Of a stretch of DNA of 64,000 nucleotides, positions 61,340 through 64,000 are shown one piece after another. A model generated the notes under the pieces. That model saw only the letters and a program-made list of their open reading frames with translations, was not told where the DNA came from and ran no database searches. A program made the translations under genes and the position numbers. Location: the NCBI GenBank assembly GCA_933228895.1, contig OW121849.1:38782354-38846353 (forward strand), written 5' to 3'. Numbering within the stretch: position 1 is the stretch's first letter; each line of letters opens with the position of its first letter. Source of the DNA: Platycnemis pennipes. Lineage: Eukaryota; Arthropoda; Insecta; Odonata; Platycnemididae.

Positions 61340-62900
61340 GGGAAGCGGGGGGAGGGGGGGAAGGCGTCGCTTCACGCTCGGGTCATAACTCACGATTCAA
61401 TCACGCCCTAAATCTTTCTTACAGCGGCGGCAACACTGAGCATCCTGCTCCCACCTCGCCGGGCCGTTCGTCCGTTAATCCGGGAGAGGGAAGGGGTGAA
61501 TGGTGCGAGAGAGAGAACGAATACTTCGTCGTTCGTCCAATGTTCTATCTCCCCATCAACTCCCCTGAGCGAATGCCAAAGGACGGCCTACAGTACCATT
61601 GCGTGCATGGTTGTGCAGTTCTCACTTCAATACATCGACCTCGATACATTAAGGTTTTCGAAATAACGTCGACATATCGGCGTCTCGATTTGTCTGTGGC
61701 ATATTGAGGAATTACCAGTGAAATGGAGAAGGACGATAATCATGGAAAATATCTTCACGTGAAATATCAGTTGGACTCACCATCATGTTCGTGTCAGTTA
61801 CGTTTACCAATTTAAACTATCGTCATGAGTTACACTGATTCATTTTCTCATATTTGAATTACATGACAAAATCTCATATGAAAAAACCTCATGTGTCCCT
61901 TATATGAAAAACGTTTTTATCTGGTGACAGAGCATCAACATGACGTTCATTGTCGTATTTAACGAGTAATGTCGGTCAATTTCAAGCTGCTAATTATTAG
62001 AGCCGTGTTAACGATAAGTATCGAAAATTTTATATACTATCGAACACCTATGTATCGTATCGATATCACTTACATATTTGCGTTAGCAATATTGCATGTT
62101 AATTAACACTTTACTGCCCGAATTTTTTCGATAAATATATAATACTCTGTCTGTACTTCCTAATCTTGACTTTCATATTTAGAAAGCATCCTCGCATTTT
62201 TTTCTAAATTGATAATCACATATTCAAGAATGTTTAAGTGGAGGTATTGGCAGACAAAGTAATCAATTAGGAAATGAAAAAGGCATTTATAATACATAAT
62301 CATGTGAACACGTGGACAAATTAGTTTACGTGGGCAGGAGAGGGTTGATAAGTTTAATCGAAAAAAATTAGGTATAATTCTGCATTGCGTTTTATACCGT
62401 CAATTAATATCAGTCGTAAGAATCGTATGGCTATAATACACTACCCTTTCTTATATCTCTTTATTTTCACATGATTATTTTATATACTTTTTATCCCTTT
62501 ATCTATGTATCCTCCGTTGTTCCCCGCAACAGTTCTTCCCATTTGATTATTGTTTTCATGTAACGGTTACATCTTTAGATGCATCCGATAAGATTATGTC
62601 GACTGCTTATCAGCCTTGCCACACTTCAATTTAATCCCATATTTCTATACCCCAGTCTTCTTCCTTTGTTTGGCCTGTTTGTGTTGATCATCCTTTTGCT
62701 ACACCTAAGCACATTGTAAATGTTTCCAATTTGGTCCTCCTACATGTATTTCCCTAGCTTGCGTGTATGGAGAAAAGTATCACCTTGGTGTCAATAAATC
62801 GTCGCCTCATGGAGTTTTAGACATATATACACCACCTTAGAAGGCGCTCGTACCTGAGCCATAACTCTGGTGGCAATCAAGCCCCGCCCGTGTCATAATC
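61340..62900. other. No gene recognised
   Basis: AT-rich. TATCGATA, the DREF/BEAF-type word, occurs at 62058-62065 within a run of TATCGA words from about 62015. Confidence 0.4.
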
Positions 62901-62904
62901 TCAG

Positions 62905-63340
62905 ACGACCATCGATTTGACTCTTCCGTCGCCTCCGGCATTTGATTCTTCCCCCCCCCTTCAAGCCGTCGCCTCTCCCCCTCCCCATACTTCCCCTCTT
63001 TCCCCTCCCCATCCACCCCACCGCGCCGAACTCACCTCAGCGGGCCTGCGACGACCCGTCTTCGCCGCCGTGATTAACGGCGCCATATGCCGTGGCAGCG
63101 CGCGCGTTTTAATACGAAGAATTATCGCCCGGCGAAGTAATGCATCCCCAAGGGTCCAACCTCACGGATCCCCCCCCTTCTCTCCCTACGCCTCCCAACC
63201 CCTCCACCGCATGGCGACGCCTCTTTTCCACCTCCCACTTTTACCCGTTCATTTCGTCTCCTTCAAGCCCTCCGCTCTTCTCGCTCATTGTTTTCTCCCT
63301 CGTCTGGCTCTAGTTCGTCCCGTCTTCTTGTCTCGGCTTC
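62905..63340. repeat. Pyrimidine-rich block, CpG-containing
   Basis: C+T-rich plus strand with a CpG-rich centre at about 63020-63130. A 213-codon frame (62917-63558) spans it. Its product is Pro/Ser/Leu/Phe-rich with no recognisable domain. Confidence 0.5.
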
Positions 63341-63344
63341 TTTT

Positions 63345-64000
63345 CTGTGCTCCTCCGTCGCCTCTGGAAGCTCCTTCACTAAACTTCTCGGTGGGTCCTC
63401 TGGGGAAAGTGATCTGGTTGATCCCCTCTCGCGTTGCTATCGTGAGGATACTTTTGCGCACTCCCTTTCTCTTTTTTTTAAAGCCAGTTGAAGCTGTTTT
63501 TATCGCTTGCTTTACTTCACCAGTTCCTTTCCTCGTTGCCATCCAACTCACACCGTAATAAGCTCTCCTGGAGTCGGGAAATAAGCTCTATTTTTGGCAT
63601 TGACCATCATTCCTGTAGGCGTCCCGTAGAAGTGACGCATTTTTCATATTGAATCATTTGCATTCTCACTTCCATACGAATCCACATTGTACTGGGGGAG
63701 AATATTTTTAATTAACAATATGCATTCAGCAGATAATTTGACTGTATTTTTTAGTTTTTAACTATTAACGATATTTCAACGCGGCTATTCATGCTTGTCG
63801 GTTTAGTGCTTTAAATAAAAATAAATGTAATTACGCATTGAAAATAATTATAAATCTTAAATATTCTTCCAAAACACTAGTTTTAATAAAACTCCCAAAG
63901 CCACTTTTGTTTCCACAATACTTGTTGGAATGAATTCAATTTCGATGATATGTGTATGCTGTTTGTACTATTTGAAACATACACATACATAAAGATAGCT
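63345..64000. other. No gene recognised
   Basis: Pyrimidine-leaning up to about 63560, then AT-rich to the window edge. Confidence 0.35.

Noticed and set aside
61297..61707. 136-codon frame starting ATGGCGGACAAATCG
   Set aside because: It begins within binding-site-like words and quickly becomes Gly/Arg low-complexity. A regulatory or chance explanation is preferred without transcript support.
62917..63558. 213-codon frame near the right edge
   Set aside because: Low-complexity product of C+T-rich DNA, no recognisable motif.
1..64000. CRISPR arrays, bacterial operons, rRNA genes
   Set aside because: No regularly spaced repeats, no Shine-Dalgarno-led gene runs and no rRNA core sequences were seen. 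Repeat types and composition are those of an animal genome.

Overview
The window looks like non-coding DNA from a large arthropod genome, most likely an insect. It holds no complete protein-coding gene, rRNA or intact tRNA that I can recognise. It does hold repeat remnants of kinds common in arthropods: 5'-truncated non-LTR retrotransposons, tRNA-derived SINE heads and foldback (terminal inverted repeat) elements. AT-rich sequence alternates with short GC-rich, strongly strand-asymmetric pyrimidine or purine blocks. I cannot name the species. Almost all long open frames lie in the pyrimidine/purine blocks, where stops are rare for compositional reasons, so I did not call them genes.

Layout. 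0-13 kb: AT-rich sequence, a SINE-like head (3.3 kb), a short LINE 3' end (5.4 kb), a 165-bp foldback element (6.5 kb), pyrimidine blocks (5.8, 7.4 and 11.1 kb) and a 132-bp tandem duplication (12.5 kb). 13-25 kb: a CpG-rich block with a start codon next to a splice-donor match (13.1-13.5 kb), a rearranged LINE 3' end, an exon-like open frame (15.8-16.0 kb), purine blocks and two further LINE tails. 25-35 kb: CpG-rich blocks, a promoter-like cluster of CRE, CCAAT and KLF-type sites (29.8-30.1 kb) and a 1.2-kb pyrimidine block. 36-39 kb: a nest of mobile DNA. A 1.45-kb terminal-inverted-repeat element contains a 0.8-kb LINE fragment that still encodes the reverse-transcriptase C-terminal region, and a second foldback element of 1.17 kb lies just downstream. 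40.3-40.6 kb: the best exon candidate, ending at a consensus donor. 42.5 kb: the clearest tRNA-derived SINE. 46.3-46.7 kb and 61.1-61.3 kb: non-coding stretches rich in homeodomain, POU or ETS-like words, possible enhancers. 48.2-48.9 kb: two neighbouring copies of an RTE-like retrotransposon C-terminus. 49-51 kb: purine blocks, then a sharp purine-to-pyrimidine switch with a hairpin at its centre.

How it fits together. All five copies of the main LINE, and both RTE-like copies, lie on the minus strand. The better exon candidates (15.8, 40.3 and perhaps 13.4 kb) lie on the plus strand. This fits, but does not prove, a window inside the introns of a large plus-strand gene, where antisense insertions are better tolerated. 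Transcript evidence would decide. The features most worth checking are the 40.3-kb exon, the nested inverted-repeat elements, a possible hammerhead-ribozyme-like core in the foldback arms, and the two putative regulatory modules.
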